A stretch of 64,000 nucleotides of DNA from Luzula sylvatica (lineage: Eukaryota; Streptophyta; Magnoliopsida; Poales; Juncaceae). Within the stretch, counting starts at the first letter, position 1. Each line of letters starts with the position of its first letter. Of this stretch, positions 9,297-22,436 are shown piece by piece. The stretch lies in contig OX326960.1 of NCBI GenBank assembly GCA_946800325.1, positions 14,842,393 to 14,906,392 of the forward strand, written 5' to 3'. Below the pieces are notes generated by a model. The model did no database searches, was not told the origin of the DNA, and saw only the letters and a list, made by a program, of their open reading frames with translations. A program made the position numbers and the translations under genes.

Positions 9297-11527
9297 TTGA
9301 ACTCCTCAAAGCATTAAAATCTTTTTTTGAATCGAAAAACAAACTTTCTTAGTGTTTGTGAAATTTGTTGAAAAGTTATGTAGTAAAAGATACGATACAA
9401 TCGATCTAAAAACACGTTATTTGAACTCCTCAAAGCGTTAAAATCATGTTTTGAATCGAAAAACAAACTTTCTTAGTGTTTGTGAAATTTGGTGAAAAGT
9501 TATGTACTAAAAGATACGATACAAATGATCCAAAAACACGTTATTTGAACTCCTCAAAGCGTTAAAATCTTGTTTTGAATCGAAAAACAAACTTTCTTAG
9601 TGTTTCTGAAATTTGGTGAAAAATTATGTAGTAAAAGATGCGACACAATTGATCTAAAAACACGTTATTTGAACACCTCAAAGCGTTAAAATCTTGTTTT
9701 GAATCGAAAAACAAACTTTCTTAGTGTTTGTGAAATTTGGTGAAAAGTAATGTAGTAAAAGATACGACACAAATGATCTAAAAACATGTTATTTGAACTC
9801 CTCAAAGCGTTAAAATCTTGTTTTGAATCGAAAAACAAACTTTCTTAGTGTTTGTGAAATTTGGTGAAAAGTTATGTACTAAAAGATACGATACAAATGA
9901 TCTAAAACACGTTATGTGAAATCCTCAAAGCGTTAAAATCTTGTTTTGAATCGAAAAACAAACTTTCTTAGTGTTTGTGAAATTTGGTGAAAAGTTATGT
10001 ATTAAAAGATATGATACAATTGATCTAAAAACACGTTATTTGAACTCCTCAAAGCGTTAAAATCTTGTTTTGAATCGAAAAACAAACTTTCTTAGTGTTT
10101 GTGAAATTTGGTGAAAAGTTATGTACTAAAAGAAACGATACAAATGATCTGAAAACACGCTATTTGAACTCCTGAAAGCGTTAAAATCTTGTTTTGAATC
10201 GAAAAACAAACTTTCTTAGAGTTTGTGAAATTTGGTGAAAAGTTATGTAGTGAAAGATACGATACAAATGATCTAAAAACATGTTATTTGAACTCCTCAA
10301 AGCGTTAAAATCTTGTTTTGAATCGAAAAACAAAGTTTCTTAGTGTTTGTGAAATTTGTTGAAAAGTTATGTACTAAAAGATACGATACAAATGATCTAA
10401 AAACACTTTATTTGAACTCCTCAAAGCGTTAAAATCTTGTTTTGAATCGAAAAACAAACTTTCTTAGTGGTTGTGAAATTTGGTGAAAAGTTATGTAGTA
10501 AAAGATACGATACAATTGATCTAAAAACACGTTATTTGTACTCCTCAAAGCGTTAAAATCTTGTTTTGAATCAAAAAACAAACTTTCTTAGTGTTTGCGA
10601 AATTTGGTGAAAAGTTATGTACTAAAAGATACGATACAAATGATCTGAAAACACGCTATTTGAACTCCTGAAAGCGTTAAAATCTTGTTTTGAATCGAAA
10701 AACAAACTTTCTTAGTGTTTGTGAAATTTGGTGAAAAGTTATGTAGTAAAAGATACGACACAATTGATCTAAAAACACGTTATTTGAACTCCTCAAAGCG
10801 TTAAAATCTTGTTTTGAATCGAAAAACAAACTTTCTTAGTGTTTGTGAAATTTGGTGAAAAGTTATGTAGCAAAAGATACGATACAATTGATCTAAAAAC
10901 ACGTTATTTGAACTCCTCAAAGCGTTAAAATCTTGATTTGAATTGAAAAACAAACTTTCTTAGTGTTTGTGAAATTTGGTGAAAAGTTATGTAGTAAAAG
11001 ATACGATACAATTGATCTAAAAACACGTTATTTGAACTCCTCAAAGCATTAAAATCTTGATTTGAATTGAAAAACAAACTTTCTTAGTGTTCGTGAAATT
11101 TGGTGAAAAGTTATGTGGTAAAAGATACGATACAAATGATCTAAAAACACGTTATTTGAACACCCCAAAGCGTTAAAATCTTGTTTTGAAACGAAAAACA
11201 AACTTTCTTAGTGTTTGTGAAATTTGGTGAAAAATTATGTAGTAAAAGATACGATACAATTGATCTCAAAACAAGTTATTTGAACTCCTCAAAGCGTTAA
11301 AATCTTGTTTTGAATCGAAAAACAAACTTTCTTAGTGTTTGTGAAATTTGGTGAAAAGTTATGTCGTAAAAGATACGATACAATTGATCTAAAAACACGT
11401 TATTTGAACTCCTCAAAGCGTTAAAATCTTGTTTTGAATCGAAAAACAAACTTTCTTAGTGTTTGTGAAATTTGGTGAAAAGTTATGTTGTAAAAGATAC
11501 GATACAATGGATCTAAAAACACGTTAT
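9297..11527. repeat. HOR block 3: 18 monomers
   Basis: Order m1, m2, m3, m3b, m4', m5-m12, m17-m21 (18 units). The m3b monomer (GAACACCTC head, AAGTAATGTAG, GACACAAATG, AACATG tail) is an addition. m4' keeps the single-base deletion but lacks TTTCAATCG and GAACAGTT. m13-m16 are missing. m12 is the TAGCAAAAG form. The block starts after a subfamily B end (AAAGCATT before the T run) and finishes as subfamily A (CAAAACAAG, GTTGTAAAAG), so it spans the change of subfamily. Private changes include GTGGTTGTG near 10468 and ACAATGGATC near 11505. Confidence 0.88.
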
Positions 11528-13263
11528 TTGAACTCCTCAAAGCGTTAAAATCTTTTTTTGAATCGAAAAACAAACTTTCTTTGTGTTTGTGAAATTTGTT
11601 GAAAAGTTATGTAGTAAAAGATACGATACAATCGATCTAAAAACATGTTATTTGAACTCCTCAAAGCGTTAAAATCATGTTTTGAATCGAAAAACAAACT
11701 TTCTTAGTGTTTGTGAAATTTGGTGAAAAGTTATGTACTAAAAGATACGATACAAATGATCCAAAAACACGTTATTTGAACTCCTCAAAGCGTTAAAATC
11801 TTGTTTTGAATCGAAAAACAAACTTTCTTTGTGTTTCTGAAATTTGGTGAAAAATTATGTAGTAAAAGATGCGACACAATTGATCTAAAAACACGTTATT
11901 TGAACTCCTCAAAGCGTTAAAATCTTGTTTTGAATCGAAAAACAAACTTTCTTAGTGTTTGTGAAATTTGGTGAAAAGTTATGTCGTAAAAGATACGATA
12001 CAATTGATCTAAAAACACGTTATTTGAACTCCTCAAAGCGTTAAAATCTTGTTTTGAATCGAAAAACAAACTTTCTTAGTGTTTGTGAAATTTGTTGAAA
12101 AGTTATGTAGTAAAAGATACGATACAATTGATCTAAAAACACGTTATTTGAACTCTTCAAAGCGTTAAAATCTTGTTTTGAATCGAAAAACAAACTTTCT
12201 TAGTGTTTGTGAAATTTGGTGAAAAGTTATGTACTAAAAGATACGATACAAATGATCCAAAAACACGTTATTTGAACTCCTCAAAGCGTTAAAATCTTGT
12301 TTTGAATCGAAAAACAAACTTTCTTAGTGTTTGTCAAATTTGGTGAAAAATTATGTAGTAAAAGATGCGACACAATTGATCTAAAAACACGTTATTTGAA
12401 CTCCTCAAAGCGTTAAAATCTTGTTTTGAATCGAAAAACAAACTTTCTTAGTGTTTGTGAATTTTGGTGAAAAGTTATGTACTAAAAGAAACGATACAAA
12501 TGATCTGAAAACACGCTATTTGAACTCCTGAAAGCGTTAAAATCTTGTTTTGAATCGAAAAACAAACTTTCTTAGTGTTTGTGAAATTTGGTGAAAAGTT
12601 ATGTAGTAAAAGATACGATACAATTGATCTAAAAACACGTTATTTGAACTCCTCAAAGCGTTAAAATCTTGATTTGAATTGAAAAACAAACTTTCTTAGT
12701 GTTTGTGAAATTTGGTGAAAAGTTATGTAGTAAAAGATACGATACAATTGATCTAAAAACACGTTATTTGAACTCCTCAAAGCATTAAAATCTTGATTTG
12801 AACTGAAAAACAAACTTTCTTAGTGTTCGTGAAATTTGGTGAAAAGTTATGTGGTAAAAGATACGATACAAATGATCTAAAAACACGTTATTTGAACACC
12901 CCAAAGCGTTAAAATCTTGTTTTGAAACGAAAAACAAACTTTCTTAGTGTTTGTGAAATTTGGTGAAAAATTATGTAGTAAAAGATACGATACAATTGAT
13001 CTCAAAACAAGTTATTTTAACTCCTCAAAGCGTTAAAATCTTGTTTTGAATCGAAAAACAAACTTTCTTAGTGTTTGTGAAATTTGGTGAAAAGTTATGT
13101 CGTAAAAGATACGATACAATTGATCTAAAAACACGTTATTTGAACTCCTCAAAGCGTTAAAATCTTGTTTTGAATCGAAAAACAAACTTTCTTAGTGTTT
13201 GTGAAATTTGGTGAAAAGTTATGTTGTAAAAGATACGATACAATTGATCTAAAAACACGTTAT
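11528..13263. repeat. HOR block 4: 14 monomers, no 123-bp marker
   Basis: Exactly 14 x 124 bp; the m4/m5 marker pair is absent. Order: m1 (with TTCTTTGTG and AACATG), m2, m3 (TTCTTTGTGTTTCTG), a GTCGTAAAAG unit, a GTTGAAAAG unit, a unit headed GAACTCTTC with GATCCA, a GATGCGACAC unit with TTGTCAAATTT, an AAAAGAAACG unit, a GAAAGCG unit, m17, m18 (GAACTG), m19, m20, m21. The GTCG / GTTG / CTCTTC trio is the set amplified near 52-55 kb and 58-64 kb, so this is an early example in a subfamily A block. Confidence 0.87.
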
Positions 13264-16200
13264 TTGAACTCCTCAAAGCGTTAAAATCTTTTTTTGAATC
13301 GAAAAACAAACTTTCTTTGTGTTTGTGAAATTTGTTGAAAAGTTATGTAGTAAAAGATACGATACCATCGATCTAAAAACATGTTATTTGAACTCCTCAA
13401 AGCGTTAAAATCATGTTTTGAATCGAAAAACAAACTTTCTTAGTGTTTGTGAAATTTGGTGAAAAGTTATGTACTAAAAGATACGATACAAATGATCCAA
13501 AAACACGTTATTTGAACTCCTCAAAGCGTTAAAATCTTGTTTTGAATCGAAAAACAAACTTTCTTTGTGTTTCTGAAATTTGGTGAAAAATTATGTAGTA
13601 AAAGATGCGACACAATTGATCTAAAAACACGTTATTTGAACTCCTCAAAGCGTTAAAATCTTGTTTTCAATCGAAAAACAAACTTTCTTAGTGTTTGTGA
13701 AATTTGGTGAACAGTTATGTACTAAAAGATACGATACAAATGATCTAAAACACGTTATGTGAAATCCTCAAAGCGTTAAAATCTTGTTTTGAATCGAAAA
13801 ACAAACTTTCTTAGTGTTTGTGAAATTTGGTGAAAAGTTATGTAGTAAAAGATATGATACAATTGATCTAAAAACACGTTATTTGAACTCCTCAAAGCGT
13901 TAAAATCTTGTTTTGAATCGAAAAACAAACTTTCTTAGTGTTTGTGAAATTTGGTGAAAAGTTATGTACTAAAAGAAACGATACAAATGATCTGAAAACA
14001 CGCTATTTGAACTCCTGAAAGCGTTAAAATCTTGTTTTGAATCGAAAAACAAACTTTCTTAGTGTTTGTGAAATTTGGTGAAAAGTTATGTAGTGAAAGA
14101 TACGATACAAATGATCTAAAAACATGTTATTTGAACTCCTCAAAGCGTTAAAATCTTGTTTTGAATCGAAAAACAAAGTTTCTTAGTGTTTGTGAAATTT
14201 GGTGAAAAGTTATGTACTAAAAGATACGATACAAATGATCTAAAAACACTTTATTTGAACTCCTCAAAGCGTTAAAATCTTGTTTTGAATCGAAAAACAA
14301 ACTTTCTTAGCGTTTGTGAAATTTGGTGAAAAGTTATGTAGTAAAATATACGATACAATTGATCTAAAAACACGTTATTTGAACTCCTTAAAGCGTTAAA
14401 ATCTTGTTTTGAATCGAAATACAAACTTTCTTAGTGTTTGTGAAATTTGGTGAAAAGTTATGTAGTAAAAGATACGATACAATTGATCTAAAAACACGTT
14501 ATTTGAACTCCTCAAAGCGTTAAAATCTTGTTTTGAATCGAAAAACAAACTTTCTTTGTGTTTGTGAAATTTGGTGAAAAGCTATGTAGTAAAAGATACG
14601 ATACAATTGATCTAAAAACACGTTATTTGAACTCCTCAAAGCGTTAAAAACTTGTTTTGAATCGAAAAACAAACTTTCTTAGTGTTTGTGAAATTTGGTG
14701 AAAAGTTATGTAGTAAAAGATACGATACACATAATCAAAAAACATGTTATTTGAACTCCTCAAAGCGTTAAAATCTTGTTTTGAATCGAAAAACAAACTT
14801 TCTTAGTGTTTGTGAAATTTGGTGAAAAGTTATGTAGTAAAAGATACGATACAAATGATCTAAAACCACGTTATTTGAACTCCTCAAAGCGTTAAAATCT
14901 TGTTTTGAATCGAAAAACAAACTTTCTTAGTGTTTGTGAAATTTGGTGAAAAGTTATGTAGCAAAAGATACGATACAATTGATCTAAAAACACGTTATAT
15001 GTACTCCTCAAAGCGTTAAAATCTTGTTTTGAATCGAAAAACAAACTTTCTTAGTGTTTGTGAAATTTGGTGAAAAGTTATGTACTAAAAGATACGATAC
15101 AAATGATCTAAAAACACGTTATTTGAACTCCTCAAAGCGTTAAAATCTTGTTTTGAATCGAAAAACAAACTTTCTTAGTGTTTGTGAAATTTGGTGAAAA
15201 GTTATGTAGCAAAAGATACGATACAATTGATCTAAAAACACGTTATTTGTACTCCTCAAAGCGTTAAAATCTTGTTTTGAATCGAAAAACAAACTTTCTT
15301 AGTGTTTGTGAAATTTGGTGAAAAGTTATGTACTAAAAGATACGATATAAATGATCTAAAAACACGTTATTTGAACTCCTCAAAGCGTTAAAATCTTGTT
15401 TTGAATCGAAAAACAAACTTTCTTAGCGTTTGTGAAATTTGGTGAAAAGTTATGTAGTAAAAGATACGACACAATTGATCTAAAAACACGTTATTTGAAC
15501 TCCTCAAAGCGTTAAAATCTTGTTTTGAATCGAAAAACAAACTTTCTTAGTATTTGTGAAATTTGGTGAAAAGTTATGTACTAAAAGAAACGATACAAAT
15601 GATCTGAAAACACGCTATTTGAACTCCTGAAAGCGTTAAAATCTTGTTTTGAATCGAAAAACAAACTTTCTTAGTGTTTGTGAAATTTGGTGAAAAGTTA
15701 TGTAGTAAAAGATACGATACAATTGATCTAAAAACACGTTATTTGAACTCCTCAAAGCTTTAAAATCTTGATTTGAATTGAAAAACAAACTTTCTTAGTG
15801 TTTGTGAAATTTGGTGAAAAGTTATGTAGTAAAAGATACGATACAATTGATCTAAAAACACGTTATTTGAACTCCTCAAAGCATTAAAATCTTGATTTGA
15901 ATTGAAAAACAAACTTTCTTAGTGTTCGTGAAATTTGGTGAAAAGTTATGTGGTAAAAGATACGATACAAATGATCTAAAAACACGTTATTTGAACACCC
16001 CAAAGCGTTAAAATCTTGTTTTGAAACGAAAAACAAACTTTCTTAGTGTTTGTGAAATTTGGTGAAAAATTATGTAGTAAAAGATACGATACAATTGATC
16101 TCAAAACAAGTTATTTTAACTCCTCAAAGCGTTAAAATCTTGTTTTGAATCGAAAAACAAACTTTCTTAGTGTTTGTGAAATTTGGTGAAAAGTTATGTC

Positions 16201-16362
16201 GTAAAAGATACGATACAATTGATCTAAAAACACGTTATTTGAACTCCTCAAAGCGTTAAAATCTTGTTTTGAATCGAAAAACAAACTTTCTTAGTGTTTG
16301 TGAAATTTGGTGAAAAGTTATGTTGTAAAAGATACGATACAATTGATCTAAAAACACGTTAT
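13264..16362. repeat. HOR block 5: 25 monomers with module X
   Basis: Order m1-m8, module X (14255-15494), an AAAAGAAACG unit with TTAGTATTTG, a GAAAGCG unit, then m17-m21. Subfamily A end. The m4 123-bp copy at 13636-13758 accounts for the one-base shortfall. Module X takes the place of m9-m14. Private changes include GATACCATCG in m1, AAAACCACG near 14864 and ACGTTATATG near 14998. Confidence 0.88.
14255..15494. repeat. Module X: ten-monomer cassette, copy 2
   Basis: The same ten variant monomers as at 1240-2479, in the same order and the same 1,240-bp length, about 13 kb away. The flanks differ: here m8 precedes it, in copy 1 an m19-type monomer does. So the cassette moved or was retained independently of its surroundings. 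It shares AAAATATACG, CCTTAAAGCG, GAAATAC, AAAAGCTATG, TTAAAAACTTG, ACACATAATC and GATATAAATG with copy 1. Confidence 0.88.
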
Positions 16363-19300
16363 TTGAACTCCTCAAAGCGTTAAAATCTTTTTTTGAATCG
16401 AAAAACAAACTTTCTTAGTGTTTGTGAAATTTGTTGAAAAGTTATGTAGTAAAAGATACGATACAATCGATCTAAAAACACGTTATTTGAACTCCTCAAA
16501 GCGTTAAAATCATGTTTTGAATCGAAAAACAAACTTTCTTAGTGTTTGTGAAATTTGGTGAAAAGTTATGTACTAAAAGATACGATACAAATGATCCAAA
16601 AACACGTTATTTGAACTCCTCAAAGCGTTAAAATCTTGTTTTGAATCGAAAAACAAACTTTCTTTGTGTTTCAGAAATTTGGTGAAAAATTATGTAGTAA
16701 AAGATGCGACACAATTGATCTAAAAACACGTTATTTGAACTCCTCAAAGCGTTAAAATCTTGTTTTCAATCGAAAAACAAACTTTCTTAGTGTTTGTGAA
16801 ATTTGGTGAACAGTTATGTACTAAAAGATACGATACAAATGATCTAAAACACGTTATGTGAAATCCTCAAAGCGTTAAAATCTTGTTTTGAATCGAAAAA
16901 CAAACTTTCTTAGTGTTTGTGAAATTTGGTGAAAAGTTATGTAGTAAAAGATATGATACAATTGATCTAAAAACACGTTATTTGAACTCCTCAAAGCGTT
17001 AAAATCTTGTTTTGAATCGAAAAACAAACTTTCTTAGTGTTTGTGAAATTTGGTGAAAAGTTATGTACTAAAAGAAACGATACAAATGATCTGAAAACAC
17101 GCTATTTGAACTCCTGAAAGCGTTAAAATCTTGTTTTGAATCGAAAAACAAACTTTCTTAGTGTTTGTGAAATTTGGTGAAAAGTTATGTAGTGAAAGAT
17201 ACGATACAAATGATCTAAAAACATGTTATTTGAACTCCTCAAAGCGTTAAAATCTTGTTTTGAATCGAAAAACAAAGTTTCTTAGTGTTTGTGAAATTTG
17301 GTGAAAAGTTATGTACTAAAAGATACGATACAAATGATCTAAAAACACTTTATTTGAACTCCTCAAAGCGTTAAAATCTTGTTTTGAATCGAAAAACAAA
17401 CTTTCTTAGTGTTTGTGAAATTTGGTGAAAAGTTATGTAGTAAAAGATACGATACAATTGATCTAAAAACACGTTATTTGTACTCCTCAAAGCGTTAAAA
17501 TCTTGTTTTGAATCGAAAAATAAACTTTCTTAGTGTTTGTGAAATTTGGTGAAAAGTTATGTACTAAAAGATACGATACAAATGATCTGAAAACACGCTA
17601 TTTGAACTCCTGAAAGCGTTAAAATCTTGTTTTGAATCGAAAAACAAACTTTCTTAGTGTTTGTGAAATTTGGTGAAAAGTTATGTAGTAAAAGATACGA
17701 CACAATTGATCTAAAAACACGTTATTTGAACTCCTCAAAGCGTTAAAATCTTGTTTTGAATCGAAAAACAAACTTTCTTAGTGTTTGTGAAATTTGGTGA
17801 AAAGTTATGTTGCAAAAGATACGATACAATTGATCTAAAAACACGTTATTTGTACTCCTCAAAGCGTTAAAATCTTGTTTTGAATCGAAAAACAAACTTT
17901 CTTAGTGTTTGTGAAATTTGGTGAAAAGTTATGTACTAAAAGATACGATACAAATGATCTAAAAACACGTTATTTGAACTCCTCAAAGCGTTAAAATCTT
18001 GTTTTGAATCGAAAAACAAACTTTCTTAGCGTTTGTGAAATTTGGTGAAAAGTTATGTAGTAAAAGATACGACACAATTGATCTAAAAATATGTTATTTG
18101 AACTCCTCAAAGCGTTAAAATCTTGTTTTGAATCGAAAAACAAACTTTCTTAGTGTTTGTGAAATTTGGTGAAAAGTTATGTACTAAAAGAAACGATACA
18201 AATGATCTGAAAACACGCTATTTGAACTCCTGAAACCGTTAAAATCTTGTTTTGAATCGAAAAACAAACTTTCTTAGTGTTTGTGAAATTTGGTGAAAAG
18301 TTATGTAGTAAAAGATACGATACAATTGATCTAAAAACACGTTATTTGAACTCCTCAAAGCGTTAAAATCTTGATTTGAATTGAAAAACAAACTTTCTTA
18401 GTGTTTGTGAAATTTGGTGAAAAGTTATGTAGTAAAAGATACGATACAATTGATCTAAAAACACGTTATTTGAACTCCTCAAAGCGTTAAAATCTTGTTT
18501 TGAATCGAAAAACAAACTTTCTTTGTGTTTGTGAAATTTGGTGAAAAGCTATGTAGTAAAAGATACGATACAATTGATCTAAAAACACGTTATTTCAACT
18601 CCTCAAAGCGTTAAAAACTTGTTTTGAATCGAAAAACAAACTTTCTTAGTGTTTGTGAAATTTGGTGAAAAGTTATGTACTAAAAGATACGATATAAATG
18701 ATCTAAAAACACGTTATTTGAACTCCTCAAAGCGTTAAAATCTTGTTTTGAATCGAAAAACAAACTTTCTTAGCGTTTGTGAAATTTGGTGAAAAGTTAT
18801 GTAGTAAAAGATACGACACAATTGATCTAAAAACACGTTATTTGAACTCCTCAAAGCGTTAAAATCTTGATTTGAATTGAAAAACAAACTTTCTTAGTGT
18901 TTGTGAAATTTGGTGAAAAGTTATGTAGTAAAAGATACGATACAATTGATCTAAAAACACGTTATTTGAACTCCTCAAAGCGTTAAAATCTTGTTTTGAA
19001 TCAAAAAACAAACTTTCTTTGTGTTTGTGAAATTTGGTGAAAAGCTATGTAGTAAAAGATACGATACAATTGATCTAAAAACACGTTATTTGAACTCCTC
19101 AAAGCGTTAAAAACTTGTTTTGAATCGAAAAACAAACTTTCTTAGTGTTTGTGAAATTTGGTGAAAAGTTATGTACTAAAAGATACGATATAAATGATCT
19201 AAAAACACGTTATTTGAACTCCTCAAAGTGTTAAAATCTTGTTTTGAATCGAAAAACAAACTTTCTTAGCGTTTGTGAAATTTGGTGAAAAGTTATGTAG

Positions 19301-20205
19301 TAAAAGATACGACACAATTGATCTAAAAACACGTTATTTGAACTCCTCAAAGCGTTAAAATCTTGTTTTGAATCGAAAAACAAACTTTCTTAGTGTTTGT
19401 GAAATTTGGTGAAAAGTTATGTACTAAAAGAAACGATACAAATGATCTGAAAACACGCTATTTGAACTCCTGAAAGCGTTAAAATCTTGTTTTGAATCGA
19501 AAAACAAACTTTCTTAGTGTTTGTGAAATTTGGTGAAAAGTTATGTAGTAAAAGATACGATACAATTGATCTAAAAACACGTTATTTGAACTCCTCAAAG
19601 CGTTAAAATCTTGATTTGAATTGAAAAACAAACTTTCTTAGTGTTTGTGAAATTTGGTGAAAAGTTATGTAGTAAAAGATACGATACAATTGATCTAAAA
19701 ACACGTTATTTGAACTCCTCAAAGCATTAAAATCTTGATTTGAATTGAAAAACAAACTTTCTTAGCGTTCGTGAAATTTGGTGAAAAGTTATGTGGTAAA
19801 AGATACGATACAAATGATCTAAAAACACGTTATTTGAACACCCCAAAGCGTTAAAATCTTGTTTTGAAACGAAAAACAAACTTTCTTAGTGTTTGTGAAA
19901 TTTGGTGAAAAATTATGTAGTAAAAGATACGATACAATTGATCTCAAAACAAGTTATTTTAACTCCTCAAAGCGTTAAAATCTTGTTTTGAATCGAAAAA
20001 CAAACTTTCTTAGTGTTTGTGAAATTTGGTGAAAAGTTATGTCGTAAAAGATACGATACAATTGATCTAAAAACACGTTATTTGAACTCCTCAAAGCGTT
20101 AAAATCTTGTTTTGAATCGAAAAACAAACTTTCTTAGTGTTTGTGAAATTTGGTGAAAAGTTATGTTGTAAAAGATACGATACAATTGATCTAAAAACAC
20201 GTTAT
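16363..20205. repeat. HOR block 6: 31 monomers with local tetramer duplication
   Basis: Order m1-m17 of the canonical unit (17 monomers), then a tetramer (m17 type, TTCTTTGTG/GCTATG, TTAAAAACTTG/GATATAAATG, TTAGCGTTTG/GACAC) that has been duplicated, then AAAAGAAACG and GAAAGCG units and m17-m21 with a subfamily A end. m18 here reads TTAGCGTTCGTG. m14 ends AAATATGTTAT. The first half is therefore a nearly complete canonical HOR with an A-type tail appended. Confidence 0.88.
18346..19337. repeat. Tetramer tandem duplication (2 x 496 bp)
   Basis: Two consecutive 496-bp tetramers, 18346-18841 and 18842-19337. Each contains GATTTGAATTG, then TTCTTTGTG with AAAAGCTATG, then TTAAAAACTTG with GATATAAATG, then TTAGCGTTTG with GACAC. 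Copy-specific changes (TTCAACTCC in copy 1; GAATCAAAAAAC and CAAAGTG in copy 2) show divergence after duplication or assembly of distinct copies. Confidence 0.87.
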
Positions 20206-22436
20206 TTGAACTCCTCAAAGCGTTAAAATCTTTTTTTGAATCGAAAAACAAACTTTCTTTGTGTTTGTGAAATTTGTTGAAAAGTTATGTAGTAAAAGAT
20301 ACGATACAATCGATCTAAAAACATGTTATTTGAACTCCTCAAAGCGTTAAAATCATGTTTTGAATCGAAAAACAAACTTTCTTAGTGTTTGTGAAATTTG
20401 GTGAAAAGTTATGTACTAAAAGATACGATACAAATGATCTAAAAACACGTTATTTGAACTCCTCAAAGCGTTAAAATCTTGTTTTGAATCGAAAAACAAA
20501 CTTTCTTTGTGTTTCTGAAATTTGGTGAAAAATTATGTAGTAAAAGATGCGACACAATTGATCTAAAAACACGTTATTTGAACTCCTCAAAGCGTTAAAA
20601 TCTTGTTTTCAATCGAAAAACAAACTTTCTTAGTGTTTGTGAAATTTGGTGAACAGTTATGTACTAAAAGATACGATACAAATGATCTAAAACACGTTAT
20701 GTGAAATCCTCAAAGCGTTAAAATCTTGTTTTGAATCGAAAAACAAACTTTCTTAGTGTTTGTGAAATTTGGTGAAAAGTTATGTAGTAAAAGATATGAT
20801 ACAATTGATCTAAAAACACGTTATTTGAACTCCTCAAAGCGTTAAAATCTTGTTTTGAATCGAAAAACAAACTTTCTTAGTGTTTGTGAAATTTGGTGAA
20901 AAGTTATGTACTAAAAGAAACGATACAAATGATCTGAAAACACGCTATTTGAACTCCTGAAAGCGTTAAAATCTTGTTTTGAATCGAAAAACAAACTTTC
21001 TTAGTGTTTGTGAAATTTGGTGAAAAGTTATGTAGTGAAAGATACGATACAAATGATCTAAAAACATGTTATTTGAACTCCTCAAAGCGTTAAAATCTTG
21101 TTTTGAATCGAAAAACAAAGTTTCTTAGTGTTTGTGAAATTTGGTGAAAAGTTATGTACTAAAAGATACGATACAAATGATCTAAAAACACTTTATTTGA
21201 ACTCCTCAAAGCGTTAAAATCTTGTTTTGAATCGAAAAACAAACTTTCTTAGTGTTTGTGAAATTTGGTGAAAAGTTATGTAGTAAAAGATACGATACAA
21301 TTGATCTAAAAACACGTTATTTGTACTCCTCAAAGCGTTAAAATCTTGTTTTGAATCGAAAAATAAACTTTCTTAGTGTTTGTGAAATTTGGTGAAAAGT
21401 TATGTACTAACAGATACGATACAAATGATCTGAAAACACGCTATTTGAACTCCTGAAAGCGTTAAAATCTTGTTTTGAATCGAAAAACAAACTTTCTTAG
21501 TGTTTGTGAAATTTGGTGAAAAGTTATGTAGTAAAAGATACGACACAATTGGTCTAAAAACACGTTATTTGAACTCCTCAAAGCGTTAAAATCTTGTTTT
21601 GAATCGAAAAACAAACTTTCTTTGTGTTTGTGAAATTTGGTGAAAAGCTATGTAGTAAAAGATACGATACAATTGATCTAAAAACACGTTATTTGAACTC
21701 CTCAAAGCGTTAAAATCTTGTTTTGAATCGAAAAACAAACTTTCTTAGCGTTTGTGAAATTTGGTGAAAAGCTATGTAGTAAAAGATACGATACAATTGA
21801 TCTAAAAACACGTTATTTGAACTCCTCAAAGCGTTAAAATCTTGTTTTGAATCGAAAAACAAACTTTCTTAGCGTTTGTGAAATTTGGTGAAAAATTATG
21901 TAGTAAAAGATACGATACAATTGATCTAAAAACACGTTATTTGAACTCCTCAAAGCGTTAAAATCTTGTTTTGAATTGAAAAACAAACTTTCTTAGTGTT
22001 CGTGAAATTTGGTGAAAAGTTATGTGGTAAAAGATACGATACAAATGATCTAAAAACACGTTATTTGAACACCCCAAAGCGTTAAAATCTTGTTTTGAAA
22101 CGAAAAACAAACTTTCTTAGTGTTTGTGAAATTTGGTGGAAAATTATGTAGTAAAAGATACGATACAATTGATCTAAAAACACGTTATTTGAACTCCTCA
22201 AAGCGTTAAAATCTTGTTTTGAATCGAAAAACAAACTTTCTTAGTGTTTGTGAAATTTGGTGAAAAGTTATGTAGCAAAAGATACGATACAATTGATCTA
22301 AAAACACGTTATTTGAACTCCTCAAAGCGTTAAAATCTTGTTTTGAATCGAAAAACAAACTTTCTTAGTGTTTGTGAAATTTGGTGAAAAGTTATGTTGT
22401 AAAAGATACGATACAATTGATCTAAAAACACGTTAT
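20206..22436. repeat. HOR block 7: 18 monomers
   Basis: Order m1-m11, a TTCTTTGTG/GCTATG unit, a TTAGCG/GCTATG unit, a TTAGCG/AAAATTATG unit, an m18 form (GAATTG, TTCGTG, TGGTAAAAG), m19 with GGTGGAAAATT, a TAGCAAAAG unit and m21. m10 carries TACTAACAG and m11 carries AATTGGTC. These two private changes recur in blocks 8 and 9, and ancestry shared with those blocks follows. The block after it lacks the T run in its m1. Confidence 0.87.
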
